Shown here in pieces: positions 1-6,775 of a stretch of 25,515 nt of DNA (the first letter of the stretch is position 1; every line of letters begins with the position of its first letter). Source of the stretch: a virus; the IMG/VR virus record IMGVR_UViG_3300032326_001208, positions 64,001 to 89,515 of that record. One strand, written 5' to 3'. A program made the translations under genes and the position numbers. A model generated the notes under the pieces. It saw nothing but the letters and a program-made list of their open reading frames with translations. It was not told the DNA's origin and ran no database searches.

Positions 1-2
1 CA

Positions 3-473
3 ATCCTTTCAGTAGGGTTTGACCATCCACAACTGGATTGTATCATTACGGGGAGACCTACGGCTTCTTTGAGTTGGTGGTATCAATTTGTGGGTAGGGT
101 GACACGTATCCATCCTGATAAGCAGAATGGGCTTATAATTGATTTCGTGGGGAGTGTACCAAAGTTCGGGAAAGTAGAAGATTTATATTTTAATTATGAA
201 GTTCCTTTATGGAAATTATATGGAGAAGGTCAGAAGTTATTGACGGGTATTCCACTTCACGAAATAGGTTTACACAAACAAAACCAACCATCACCACACG
301 ATATAGCCGCTCAAGGTCCTGTGGTTAAGATGACATTCGGAAAATATAAAGATACTGAAATTCGTAAGATTCCAATTTGGTATCGTAAATGGATGTTAGA
401 AAATATTAAATGGAATCCTTTCAACAAACACATTCAGCAGGAGTTACTCCGTCTTAAAGAAATCGGTATTTAG
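3..473 (+). CDS. SF2 DNA/RNA helicase, C-terminal part, with FGKYK (DUF3820-like) tail; 5' partial
   Basis: The reading frame is open from the left edge, so this is the last ~156 residues of a longer protein. Near the edge VGFDHPQLDCIITGRPTAS matches helicase motif V, followed by QFVGRVTRIHPDK, a good motif VI (Q-x-x-G-R-x-x-R) of DEAD/DEAH superfamily 2 enzymes. The closest phage parallel is the UvsW-type recombination and repair helicase. After the helicase core, about residues 110-150 (FGKYKDTEIRKIPIWYRKWM) resemble the small DUF3820 domain seen next to phage exonucleases and helicases. The in-frame TTG at 69 is only an internal codon. Helicase identity is secure from motif VI; the UvsW assignment is an inference because motifs I-IV lie outside the window. 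Confidence 0.85.
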   Translation: MLSVGFDHPQLDCIITGRPTASLSWWYQFVGRVTRIHPDKQNGLIIDFVGSVPKFGKVEDLYFNYEVPLWKLYGEGQKLLTGIPLHEIGLHKQNQPSPHDIAAQGPVVKMTFGKYKDTEIRKIPIWYRKWMLENIKWNPFNKHIQQELLRLKEIGI

Positions 474-493
474 TTTAGTTAATATTTATTAGT

Positions 494-739
494 ATGAGTA
501 AAATAAAATACTACATACTACGATATTGGGTTTCTTTCTCTTTTTTAGTATTAGCATATTATTTTTACGAACCACAATCAACAACCATTCATTGCTCTCC
601 AAACATATTAATTAGTGTTGGGGAATCAAAAACTCTTTTGGGATTAGGTGAAATGACTTGGATGTGGATATTAATGGCAATAGCACACGGAGCAAATGCC
701 TGTTATTGTGATATTAAATCATTGTTGAAAAAGAAATAA
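494..739 (+). CDS. small membrane protein
   Basis: An 81-residue protein with two likely membrane segments, about residues 10-25 (YWVSFSFLVLAYYFY) and 52-68 (GEMTWMWILMAIAHGA), and a lysine-rich C-terminus (KSLLKKK) that would stay in the cytoplasm. I do not recognise a family. It begins 20 bases after the helicase gene and its stop overlaps the start of the next gene (TAATG), so the three small genes up to 1108 look co-transcribed. A weak AATATTTATTA match to the phage late-type motif lies just before the start, at 481-491. Small membrane proteins in phage early regions often target host functions, but nothing here shows that. Confidence 0.7.
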   Translation: MSKIKYYILRYWVSFSFLVLAYYFYEPQSTTIHCSPNILISVGESKTLLGLGEMTWMWILMAIAHGANACYCDIKSLLKKK

Positions 740-906
740 TGATGATATCAACCACCATATCAAAGTTACTTAATCTTTTGTTATTGGTGTTTGGTTTTGT
801 TTTCTTTTTGATTTTTACACAACAATTGAAATATAGATATTATCAATGGATAGGGTTGAGAAGTGTATGGGCTAAAAAGATATTATTTAAAAAATTAATA
901 AAATAA
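739..906 (+). CDS. very small membrane protein, 55 aa
   Basis: The ATG at 739 overlaps the stop of the previous gene (TAATG) and opens a 55-codon frame. The product has one long hydrophobic segment (about residues 8-27, ISKLLNLLLLVFGFVFFLIF) followed by a basic, aromatic tail (YRYYQWIGLRSVWAKKILFKK). The next gene begins one base after its stop. Translational coupling on both sides, one clear membrane helix and a positive tail argue that it is real despite its size. Function is unknown; a single-helix anchor or small inner-membrane effector would fit the composition. Confidence 0.6.
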   Translation: MMISTTISKLLNLLLLVFGFVFFLIFTQQLKYRYYQWIGLRSVWAKKILFKKLIK

Positions 907-907
907 G

Positions 908-1108
908 ATGTACGTTATTCATAAACAACTTATACCAAAAAACACACTTATCTGGGTATTAAAAATAAACAATAGTGATGATTTGCATTCTTTTTCTACG
1001 TTAGAGGAAGCCGAATTGAAATTAAATGAATTGAAAAATTCTGATACCGATGGTAGAGATTATAAAATTTCTATAAAGAATGAGGATGGTAGTTTTTCAG
1101 AACTGTAA
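908..1108 (+). CDS. hypothetical small protein
   Basis: A 66-residue soluble protein with no recognisable motif. The middle (FSTLEEAELKLNELKNSD) predicts one amphipathic helix, flanked by short strand-like stretches (LIWVLKINN, YKISIKNEDGSF), giving a small alpha/beta protein. It starts one base after the preceding gene and ends the small-gene cluster; a 208-base non-coding stretch follows. I do not recognise a homologue. Confidence 0.65.
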   Translation: MYVIHKQLIPKNTLIWVLKINNSDDLHSFSTLEEAELKLNELKNSDTDGRDYKISIKNEDGSFSEL

Positions 1109-1282
1109 GCTGCTCCAAGTTCCTAGTTAAAGTCTTTATTTATACTGCTTCCTTGTTTCCCTGCTTAAATAGTCTAGTGTCAATAACTATTGTCAAAAAA
1201 TCCCAAACGTAAACAAATGTGGAAAAATTTTTTAGTTTTTCAAATATAGTTTGTTTTGCTTGGTAATATCAGGAATTATTCG

Positions 1283-1290
1283 TATATTTG
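1283..1290 (+). promoter_or_regulatory. Bacteroidota-type promoter A (-7 box; -33 box 1260-1263)
   Basis: The -7 box is TATATTTG at 1283-1290 and the -33 element is CTTGG with TTG at 1260-1262, exactly 20 bases apart, matching the Bacteroidota consensus TTTG / TAnnTTTG. The sequence after the -33 (TTGGTAATATCAGG) is the same as at promoter B. It lies 27 bases before the DUF3310 ATG at 1317 and inside an upstream in-frame extension of that gene, which argues against the longer start. The rest of 1109-1260 is A+T-rich and shows no gene or clear hairpin. Confidence 0.85.
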
Positions 1291-1316
1291 TAAAAAGAAT
1301 AAAAATATCTACATAT

Positions 1317-1577
1317 ATGCCTGCTAAACCAAACATAAGAAAAGACGAATTTATTAAGAAAGAAATGGTAAACGGTCCTCAACATTATGGGGGTGTTGAT
1401 AATCCATACGAAGTGATTAAAGTATGTGAAGCATGGGGGTTAGATAAGGATGCGTACCTATTCAATGTAGCTAAATACATAGCAAGAGCCGGCAAGAAAG
1501 ACCCACAAAAGGAATTAGAAGATTTAAAGAAAGCTGCATTTTACCTTAATAGAAAGATAGAAAACCTACAAAAGTAA
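1317..1577 (+). CDS. DUF3310 family phage protein
   Basis: An 86-residue protein matching the DUF3310 pattern almost throughout: QHYGGVDNPYEVIKVCEAW, then FNVAKYIARAGKKD, then ELEDLKKAAFYLNRKIENL. DUF3310 proteins are common in phages of many hosts, sometimes fused to nucleotide kinase or nucleotide-metabolism proteins. The fold is helical and a nucleotide-related role is suspected but not proven. The start was set at ATG 1317 because a TTG further upstream (1251) would place the promoter inside the gene and adds residues unlike the family. It is the first gene after promoter A. Confidence 0.9.
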   Translation: MPAKPNIRKDEFIKKEMVNGPQHYGGVDNPYEVIKVCEAWGLDKDAYLFNVAKYIARAGKKDPQKELEDLKKAAFYLNRKIENLQK

Positions 1578-1592
1578 AGAATTTGATAGGGA

Positions 1593-1603
1593 TATATTTA
1601 TCC
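1593..1603 (+). promoter_or_regulatory. late-type motif TATATTTAT(CC), no -33
   Basis: TATATTTATCC matches 9 of 11 positions of the recurrent TATATTTATAA element. It lies only two bases from the ATG at 1606, so a transcript from it would be nearly leaderless. No TTTG occurs at the 20-base spacing used by the other promoter class. Weaker than the copies at 21545 and 22998. Confidence 0.4.
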
Positions 1604-1605
1604 TT

Positions 1606-3237
1606 ATGGAATATCAAAACTTATTACTATATCCAAACGTATATCCGTCAGTTGATAATTATGGAAGAACCCTTGATGGTAACTTCGCCGTAGTTGGTAA
1701 TTACGAAAGGGATAATGTAAAACCATATACAAATCCAAGTCTAGAAAATATAGAAATTATTGATAATACTTCGTTTAGATTTATTCTTGCAGTAAAAGAA
1801 TCTAATATATCCGATGAGATACGATATTTCACTTCTCAACCTTTTTATGATGATTTATTAATATCAATAACTGAAAATAATCCCTATTTTATTAATAACG
1901 CTTTAAATGAGAATTTGTTTATAAGAGTTACACTTGATAAACAAATAGCTGTATTTAACGATTTGAAGTTAATAGATTTAGCAACCGGTGTAAAACAAAA
2001 CCAAAATCTTTTTTTAGTAGCAGATAATAGCGTTGATTACATTACATTAGTTCAATATATAGATTGGGTTGTTGGAAGAGTTAATCCGGATGATGATGAT
2101 AATAATGGAGTTTTACCTGCTGAAAAAATTGCTGATTATGAAATTGGGGAATATGACCCAGTAACCGGTGAGTTTACTCCAAATAGTGCAAAAGCTGTTG
2201 CGTTAGCAAATAGATTAGAAAGTTTATATTTGGAGTTAGAAGAAATTGAAGAAGCGATTGCAGCTATGCAAGGCGATATACCGGCTGCTCCAACAAAAAG
2301 AAAAACATCGGTATTAGAAATTGTTAGTTTGGGATTGGGAGCGCTTAGCGTAGTAAAAGGAGCTAGTGCTATCAAATCATTAGCAGCTGCAGAAAAAGCA
2401 GGAAAAGCACTTGGAAAAGGTGCACAATTAGCGGCCGTTACAGTAGAAAGAAAACTTCCAGTAGTAGGAGAGTTGAATAAGGCCGGAATGAAATCATTAG
2501 CAGATAAGGTATCACAACCTGGATTTACAAATGCATTAGGACAACCACTGGCAACGGAGGCAACAAAACAAATAGCTAAAAAGGCATTTAATTTAAAAAA
2601 CGTAGTAAATAGTGTAAAAACTGCGGCAACTCAAACCAGTCAGTTTATAAGTAATAAATCTAAACAAGTTTCTGGATTAATCAATAGAGCGGCTGGTACA
2701 CCGCTTGGTGCAGCCACAATCCAAACTGCTATTGCAGCTAGTGGTGTAGTTGCAAGTAGTAAGGGAACTGTTCAACCAAAAGGAGCAGTAGCAGTAAAAG
2801 TACTAAAAGAAGTAAGAAAAACTGCAACCATAGAATTAGGAAAAGCGGTAGTAAAAAGAGCTATTACAAAAGGAATTATAAAAGGGGCTGGGGCGAAGAT
2901 ATTGGGTGCGGCTACTGGTCCAATTGGAGCGGGTATTATGGCTGCAGTTGGTATAGTGAAGTTTTTTGTTGGTAAGGCAAAACAGAAAAAAGAATTCAAA
3001 AAACAAAAGCAAGCATATGATAAATCAATGGCTGAATTAGAACGATTAACTAAGCGAAAGGAAGATATTGAATTTGAAATAAATAATATAACAAAAAGCG
3101 GTAAATTAACAGTTGATGGTAAACCAAGAGGAGATGATAGATTTTCATCAACACAAAAGTATTTCCAAAATATAGGAAGAACTATTTTAGAAAAACAACA
3201 ACAGCAAGAAAATAATACACAAACTTCGTTTGGATAA
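1606..3237 (+). CDS. large Ala/Gly-rich protein, probable virion or ejected protein
   Basis: A 543-residue protein in three parts. Residues 1-~165 look globular and beta-rich, and end in an acidic loop (DDDDNNG). Residues ~190-420 are helical, rich in Ala, Lys and Val. Residues ~428-458 form a Gly/Ala-rich hydrophobic stretch (GAGAKILGAATGPIGAGIM, then AAVGIVKFFVG) like a glycine-zipper membrane segment, followed by a strongly basic coiled coil (~460-505) and a Gln-rich tail. Amphipathic Ala/Gly-rich proteins with one membrane-active segment are often internal virion proteins delivered with the DNA, or baseplate-associated proteins. I infer a structural or ejected role but recognise no family. 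The late-type motif just upstream agrees with virion expression. Confidence 0.65.
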   Translation: MEYQNLLLYPNVYPSVDNYGRTLDGNFAVVGNYERDNVKPYTNPSLENIEIIDNTSFRFILAVKESNISDEIRYFTSQPFYDDLLISITENNPYFINNALNENLFIRVTLDKQIAVFNDLKLIDLATGVKQNQNLFLVADNSVDYITLVQYIDWVVGRVNPDDDDNNGVLPAEKIADYEIGEYDPVTGEFTPNSAKAVALANRLESLYLELEEIEEAIAAMQGDIPAAPTKRKTSVLEIVSLGLGALSVVKGASAIKSLAAAEKAGKALGKGAQLAAVTVERKLPVVGELNKAGMKSLADKVSQPGFTNALGQPLATEATKQIAKKAFNLKNVVNSVKTAATQTSQFISNKSKQVSGLINRAAGTPLGAATIQTAIAASGVVASSKGTVQPKGAVAVKVLKEVRKTATIELGKAVVKRAITKGIIKGAGAKILGAATGPIGAGIMAAVGIVKFFVGKAKQKKEFKKQKQAYDKSMAELERLTKRKEDIEFEINNITKSGKLTVDGKPRGDDRFSSTQKYFQNIGRTILEKQQQQENNTQTSFG

Positions 3238-3248
3238 ACTTCTTTATT

Positions 3249-3259
3249 TATATTTATAA
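3249..3259 (+). promoter_or_regulatory. late-type promoter motif TATATTTATAA
   Basis: Perfect match to the recurrent TATATTTATAA element, 18 bases before the ATG at 3278. A TTTGG occurs upstream (3229-3233), but its spacing to the box is 16 rather than the 20 used by the five host-type promoters. Probably drives 3278-4489, which ends in a terminator. Confidence 0.55.
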
Positions 3260-3277
3260 GTAATAAAAAGGTTGCCG

Positions 3278-3631
3278 ATGGTTAATCCGAATGTTGCATG
3301 GAAGAAGTACCTTAATAGTAGTAATCCTATTATTAACCGATATCTTAATGAATACGGTGATAATATACTTCACCAGACATTTCAAAGATTAACGTCAGCA
3401 ATTACATCTAAAAAATCTCACATCATTTTATTTCGTTTTAAAGATTCCGATATTGTTTCCAAAATCGGTAAGGATGAATATATCCCAGCATTAGAACATT
3501 TATTAAACCTTTGTATTAAATTAGAAAAATACGAATTATGTAGAGATATACATAATAAATTGAAACTTATTAAATTAAAAAAAGCTAGGGGAAACCCCAG
3601 AAGTGTTACGGCCACCAAACCAAAAAAATAA
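3278..3631 (+). CDS. conserved phage hypothetical protein (LFRFKDSDI motif)
   Basis: A 117-residue, mostly helical protein. The middle carries HIILFRFKDSDIVSKIGKDE followed by a helical EYIPALEHLLNLCIKLEKYE and a basic C-terminus ending TATKPKK. I recall similar small proteins with an FRFKDSD-like core next to PhoH genes in T4-like phages, but cannot name a function. A TTG at 3272 in frame would add two residues; the ATG at 3278 is preferred. It lies six bases before the PhoH gene, so the two are probably one transcript from the motif at 3249. Confidence 0.75.
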   Translation: MVNPNVAWKKYLNSSNPIINRYLNEYGDNILHQTFQRLTSAITSKKSHIILFRFKDSDIVSKIGKDEYIPALEHLLNLCIKLEKYELCRDIHNKLKLIKLKKARGNPRSVTATKPKK

Positions 3632-3637
3632 ATTGAT

Positions 3638-4489
3638 ATGGCTAAAAAGGTTAGACAGGAAGAAGTTCCAGCGGAAGTAGTTAAAGAGTATAAGTTATCG
3701 TATCCAAAAGTTATAAAGAAAATAAAATTTAAAACATTCAATCAAAAAAGATTTTACAAAGCAATTGAGCATCCCAATCACAATATTATAATGGGACATG
3801 CTTTAGCAGGAGCAGGAAAAACATACATATCAATTCAAAAAGGTTTAGAGTTATTATTACATCGTTTGTCACATATTGAAAAATTAATTATTATTAATCC
3901 AACCGTAGATGTTGGTAACGAAGATAAGTTAGGGCATTTGCCTGGAGATTTAATGGAAAAGATTGCAGTTCACAACGAATCATCTCTTTTTATAATGCAT
4001 AAAATTATTGGACCCGTAGAAACAAAAAAGTTAATAGAACAAGGTAAAATTGAGTTTAGAGTACTTAACTTTTTAAGAGGTATAAACTTTGAAAAAAGTT
4101 ATGTAATTTTAGATGAAGCACAAAACGCATCACCACATCAATTAAAAACTTTAATCACTCGTATTTCGGATGATACAAAGTTAATTATTGAAGGTGACCT
4201 TTCACAATGCGATAAGTACCGAACTAATGGTTCACCCGCTTACACAAAAAGTGGATTCTTTGATGTGTGGAAACGATTGGGCAAACTTAAAGGTGTTTAT
4301 CAAATAGAATTTACAAGAGAAGATTGTATTCGTTCAGGTATTGTTAAAAGAGTACTTGAAAGATATGAATTAGAAGAACAAATAATTTTAGGTGAAAATA
4401 ACCCTTATGATTTAGATTTCAGTTTTAAACCATTTCCAGACGAAGATGAACAGGAAATCGTTGAAAATGAGGAAGTTATAACTAATTGA
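3638..4489 (+). CDS. phoH: PhoH-like P-loop ATPase
   Basis: A 283-residue protein matching the PhoH family over residues ~33-250. Walker A is GHALAGAGKT (53-62), Walker B is YVILDEAQN (155-163), and the conserved GDLSQCDK lies near residue 195. PhoH proteins are ATPases with presumed RNA helicase or RNA-processing activity. They are among the commonest auxiliary genes in marine phages, where they were first linked to phosphate stress though the role is not settled. The acidic C-terminal tail (PDEDEQEIVENEEV) is extra to the core. It is the last gene before a strong terminator. Family call is firm; its function in infection is not known. Confidence 0.93.
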   Translation: MAKKVRQEEVPAEVVKEYKLSYPKVIKKIKFKTFNQKRFYKAIEHPNHNIIMGHALAGAGKTYISIQKGLELLLHRLSHIEKLIIINPTVDVGNEDKLGHLPGDLMEKIAVHNESSLFIMHKIIGPVETKKLIEQGKIEFRVLNFLRGINFEKSYVILDEAQNASPHQLKTLITRISDDTKLIIEGDLSQCDKYRTNGSPAYTKSGFFDVWKRLGKLKGVYQIEFTREDCIRSGIVKRVLERYELEEQIILGENNPYDLDFSFKPFPDEDEQEIVENEEVITN

Positions 4490-4534
4490 TTTTCAATGAC
4501 TTATGAAAAGGGGACGTAACTAGTTGATTTTCAA
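4479..4534 (+). repeat. 18-bp direct repeat at the end of phoH
   Basis: TAACTAATTGATTTTCAA at 4479-4496 and TAACTAGTTGATTTTCAA at 4517-4534 differ at one base. The first copy contains the phoH stop codon; the second forms the loop of the terminator hairpin. The unit start points are 38 bases apart. It may be a small tandem duplication at the gene end. Confidence 0.75.
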
Positions 4535-4554
4535 CACGTTATTTCCCCTTTTTT
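4506..4554 (+). terminator. rho-independent terminator after phoH
   Basis: AAAAGGGGACGTAAC (4506-4520) pairs with GTTATTTCCCCTTTT (4538-4552) except for two internal mismatches. The right arm ends in a run of T. The loop itself can form a five-base stem (GTTGA/TCAAC). Promoter B follows at once, so this separates two transcription units. Confidence 0.85.
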
Positions 4555-4579
4555 ATTTGGTAATATCAGGTATTTTTCG

Positions 4580-4587
4580 TATCTTTA
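4580..4587 (+). promoter_or_regulatory. Bacteroidota-type promoter B (-7 box; -33 box 4556-4560)
   Basis: TTTGG at 4556-4560 (TTG 4557-4559) is followed after exactly 20 bases by TATCTTTA at 4580-4587, a TAnnTTTG box with A in the last place. The segment TTGGTAATATCAGG plus TTTTTCGTAT closely repeats promoter A. The ATG of the deoxyribonucleotidase is 24 bases downstream. Confidence 0.8.
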
Positions 4588-4610
4588 CTATGTAAACAAA
4601 TTGAGAGATT

Positions 4611-5093
4611 ATGTCCCAAAAAAAGATTGTATGGATTGATATGGATGGGGTGCTTGTTGATTTCAATGGGCACGTTGAAGAAACTATATCAAAGAATGTA
4701 TTTTTAAAAGAAAATTATAAGGGTAGGTATGACCATATACCTGGTATTTTCAGAAACCCAAAACCAGTTGAAGGAGCTATTGAAGCTATCAACAAATTAG
4801 CAGAAAGTGGTAAGTACGAATTGTATATAGCTACTGCGGCCCCTTGGGGTAACCCGATGGCGGCTATGGATAAGCGATTTTGGATTGAAGAACACTTTGG
4901 TAACTTATTCAAAAAGAAAATGGCAATAACTCACCTTAAAGGTTTATTAATAGGTGATTACTTAATTGATGATAGAATCGCAAATGGAGCCGGAGAATTC
5001 AAAGGTGAATTATTACGATTCGGATGGTCTTACGAAACAAAATTATTTAACGAATATCCTACTTGGGAAAGTATCCTTAAAAAATTGTTATAA
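4611..5093 (+). CDS. 5'(3')-deoxyribonucleotidase, HAD superfamily
   Basis: A 160-residue HAD-fold phosphatase. The catalytic motif I is WIDMDGVLVDF, with the nucleophile Asp10 and general acid Asp12. The motif II region YELYIATAAPWGNP and the late acidic motif IGDYLIDDR follow in order, as in the NT5C deoxyribonucleotidase family. Such enzymes dephosphorylate deoxyribonucleoside monophosphates and are common in large phages, where they may tune nucleotide pools alongside ThyA (10335-11258). First gene after promoter B; the lipoprotein gene begins one base after its stop. Confidence 0.88.
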   Translation: MSQKKIVWIDMDGVLVDFNGHVEETISKNVFLKENYKGRYDHIPGIFRNPKPVEGAIEAINKLAESGKYELYIATAAPWGNPMAAMDKRFWIEEHFGNLFKKKMAITHLKGLLIGDYLIDDRIANGAGEFKGELLRFGWSYETKLFNEYPTWESILKKLL

Positions 5094-5094
5094 A

Positions 5095-5649
5095 ATGAAA
5101 AAACTATTAACCCCTATTGTTTGCTTGTTTTTATTAATATCTTGTCAAAAAGATGAAATATATCCTGAACCAATTTTAAATTACGAATTGGTAATTGATT
5201 CCGTACTAAATAGAGCTGGTAATAAATCTTTACCAAAAGATAGTAATGGATATTATCATTTGGTTATAAACAATCCGTATTCTATACAACAAACGCATAG
5301 AGTAGTTGGAAGATTTTTAGTAAATAATAAACCCGCACAATATCCACATAAAATAGAATGGGAAAGTAATTTATTTTGGTCAACCAAAAGAGGTGATACT
5401 ATTGCAACGATAAGTGAAACCTATATAAATTATTTTACAGGTCAATTTACAATTGTAAAATTACCACCGTTTATAGCACTTAAATCAGAATTAGTACCAA
5501 CAACAAATATTGTATCATATACATCCAAAGATGGTGGATTCTCTAATATGATTGCTCCTATTAAAGAAATGATTGGAGATACGATGGTGTTGAAAGCAGA
5601 GAACACATTAAGTAAAAAAATAGTTTATACTAAAATAGTATTGGAATGA
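5095..5649 (+). CDS. predicted surface-exported lipoprotein
   Basis: A 184-residue protein with a lipoprotein signal peptide: MKK, a hydrophobic core, then LLISC with lipid-bearing Cys17. The residues after the cysteine are Q-K-D-E, very like the lipoprotein export signal Q-K-D-D-E known from Capnocytophaga, which sends lipoproteins to the outer face of the outer membrane. The mature part looks beta-rich. The start is ATG 5095; the frame is open further upstream, inside the preceding gene, but that extension has no signal peptide. It sits between a nucleotidase and a small acidic protein (ATGA overlap with the latter). Phage lipoproteins made early often block the phage's own receptor; that role is only inferred. 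Confidence 0.8.
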   Translation: MKKLLTPIVCLFLLISCQKDEIYPEPILNYELVIDSVLNRAGNKSLPKDSNGYYHLVINNPYSIQQTHRVVGRFLVNNKPAQYPHKIEWESNLFWSTKRGDTIATISETYINYFTGQFTIVKLPPFIALKSELVPTTNIVSYTSKDGGFSNMIAPIKEMIGDTMVLKAENTLSKKIVYTKIVLE

Positions 5650-6011
5650 GAAAGAAAGAAGTAAAACTACCAATGACTCCAATAACCGAAGAAACGTTTA
5701 TTAGACAAGGTTGGAAAAAGATTATAGCCGGTGATGGTATGGATGAAAATGGAAACGATGAAGAAGGTCATTACTACTGGACAATACCAATTCCAAAATA
5801 TAGAGATGATGAATTTGCACCGATGTTAATATCAAGTGCAACCGATGAACAACTCTTAATGAAAGAAATTGGAATAAAGCCTGGTCAATTTTTTATAGAA
5901 ATAATGGATATGGACGGGTTAGGGTTTTGTAGTAGTGAAGAAGAATTGGATATTCTATATTCAGCTCTTTGTGGAGAGGATATTGAAGAAAATTTGGAAA
6001 TTCAAGAATAA
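5646..6011 (+). CDS. hypothetical acidic protein
   Basis: A 121-residue acidic protein beginning with an ATGA overlap with the lipoprotein stop. Visible features are a Gly/Asp-rich loop (AGDGMDENGNDEEGHYYWTI), PIPKYRDDEFAPM, and a second acidic segment (IEIMDMDGLGFCSSEEELD). I recognise no domain. It has no signal peptide, so it acts in the cytoplasm although translationally coupled to a secreted lipoprotein. The last 20 codons contain the -33 element of promoter E. Confidence 0.7.
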   Translation: MRKKEVKLPMTPITEETFIRQGWKKIIAGDGMDENGNDEEGHYYWTIPIPKYRDDEFAPMLISSATDEQLLMKEIGIKPGQFFIEIMDMDGLGFCSSEEELDILYSALCGEDIEENLEIQE

Positions 6012-6016
6012 AATCG

Positions 6017-6024
6017 TATATTTG
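6017..6024 (+). promoter_or_regulatory. Bacteroidota-type promoter E (-7 box; -33 box 5993-5997)
   Basis: TTTGG at 5993-5997 (TTG 5994-5996) and TATATTTG at 6017-6024 are exactly 20 bases apart. The ATG at 6029 is four bases after the -7 box, where transcription itself is expected to begin, so the message would be leaderless or nearly so. Confidence 0.8.
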
Positions 6025-6028
6025 TATT

Positions 6029-6676
6029 ATGAAAAGTTACACAGAAAAACAATTGGAAGAAAATTACGAAAAGTTTCTAAACTTGGTTCGTAAAGCATGT
6101 AGTTCTAATCCTGAAAGATTGGAGAAACTATTAAAGATGTATTCAATGGACGAATTAGGTCCTAATTTGATTATATCACCTGCGAGTGGTAATCTCAATT
6201 ATCACAATGCGTATGAGGGTGGATATATTGACCACGTTATGAATGTTTGTAAGAACGCACTTCGTATGAAAAAACTTTACGAAGAAGCTGGTGGTATAGT
6301 TGATTTCACCGATGAGCAGTTATTATTTGCAGCACTTCATCATGATTTGGGTAAGTTAGGTATTAAAGACGAATTACACTATGTACCAAATGATTCAAAA
6401 TGGCACATTGATAATAGAGGTGAATTGTATAAAAGAAATGAAAATATTCCTTTTATGACAATTACCGATAGAACATTCTTCACATTAAATCATTACGGAG
6501 TTCAGTATAATGAGAATGAATACTTTGGTATCAAACTAACCGATGGTCTATACGATGAAGATAATGAAAAATACTTTAAAGTATATGATACTTCAAAATA
6601 CCTTCGTTCTAAAATTCAATATATACTACATTGGGCTGACCATATGAGTACAATTATTGAAAGACAAAATGCATAA
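6029..6676 (+). CDS. HD-domain phosphohydrolase
   Basis: A 215-residue protein with the metal-binding pattern of HD hydrolases: His69 in YIDHVMNV, His105-Asp106 in ALHHDLGKLG, and a later Asp in HWADHMSTI near residue 205. The sequence between (residues 115-165) includes aromatic and charged stretches typical of phage-encoded HD proteins. Likely substrates are nucleotides or cyclic nucleotides; the sequence does not decide between dNTP hydrolysis, 5'-nucleotidase activity or signal degradation. It is transcribed alone from promoter E, with a late-type motif starting 15 bases after its stop. Confidence 0.85.
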   Translation: MKSYTEKQLEENYEKFLNLVRKACSSNPERLEKLLKMYSMDELGPNLIISPASGNLNYHNAYEGGYIDHVMNVCKNALRMKKLYEEAGGIVDFTDEQLLFAALHHDLGKLGIKDELHYVPNDSKWHIDNRGELYKRNENIPFMTITDRTFFTLNHYGVQYNENEYFGIKLTDGLYDEDNEKYFKVYDTSKYLRSKIQYILHWADHMSTIIERQNA

Positions 6677-6690
6677 TTTTTAGCTACGGC

Positions 6691-6701
6691 TATATTTATA
6701 A
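6691..6701 (+). promoter_or_regulatory. late-type promoter motif TATATTTATAA upstream of hsp20
   Basis: Perfect TATATTTATAA with no TTTG at the -33 position. It is followed directly by a hairpin (6703-6727) and a 74-base leader to the hsp20 ATG, the longest leader of this promoter class in the window. Confidence 0.6.
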
Positions 6702-6702
6702 A

Positions 6703-6727
6703 CCGATAGAGCTGGCCAGCATATCGG
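6703..6727 (+). promoter_or_regulatory. 5'-leader hairpin of hsp20
   Basis: CCGATA (6703-6708) pairs with TATCGG (6722-6727), and GCT/AGC inside forms a second short stem around a GGCC loop. Since transcription should begin about here, the mRNA would carry a hairpin at its very 5' end. An AAAAGGAG stretch follows at 6738-6745 and AAAAAAGG just before the start codon. Confidence 0.55.
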
Positions 6728-6775
6728 CGTATCATCCAAAAGGAGATACAACTTAACGCTTAAAAAAGGTAAAAA

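Noticed and set aside
1109-1259. Possible small RNA or gene in the 1109-1259 gap.
   Set aside because: No conserved hairpin, no terminator and no open frame; the short CAATA/TATTG repeat at about 1180-1195 has a loop too small to fold.
1251-1316. Longer start (TTG at 1251) for the DUF3310 gene.
   Set aside because: The extension contains the promoter A boxes and adds residues unlike the family. ATG 1317 fits both.
2136-2375. Open frames on the - strand, such as 2136-2375, 2772-2999, 17160-17435 and 24836-25234.
   Set aside because: They are antisense to well-supported genes, have no motifs or signal of their own, and their composition mirrors the codons opposite.
3272-3277. TTG at 3272 as start of the gene at 3278.
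   Set aside because: It adds only two residues; the nearby ATG is the more usual start and keeps the 18-base spacing to the late-type motif.
4966-5094. Longer N-terminus for the lipoprotein gene.
   Set aside because: The extension lies inside the deoxyribonucleotidase gene in another frame and would bury the signal peptide. ATG 5095 gives a proper lipoprotein signal.
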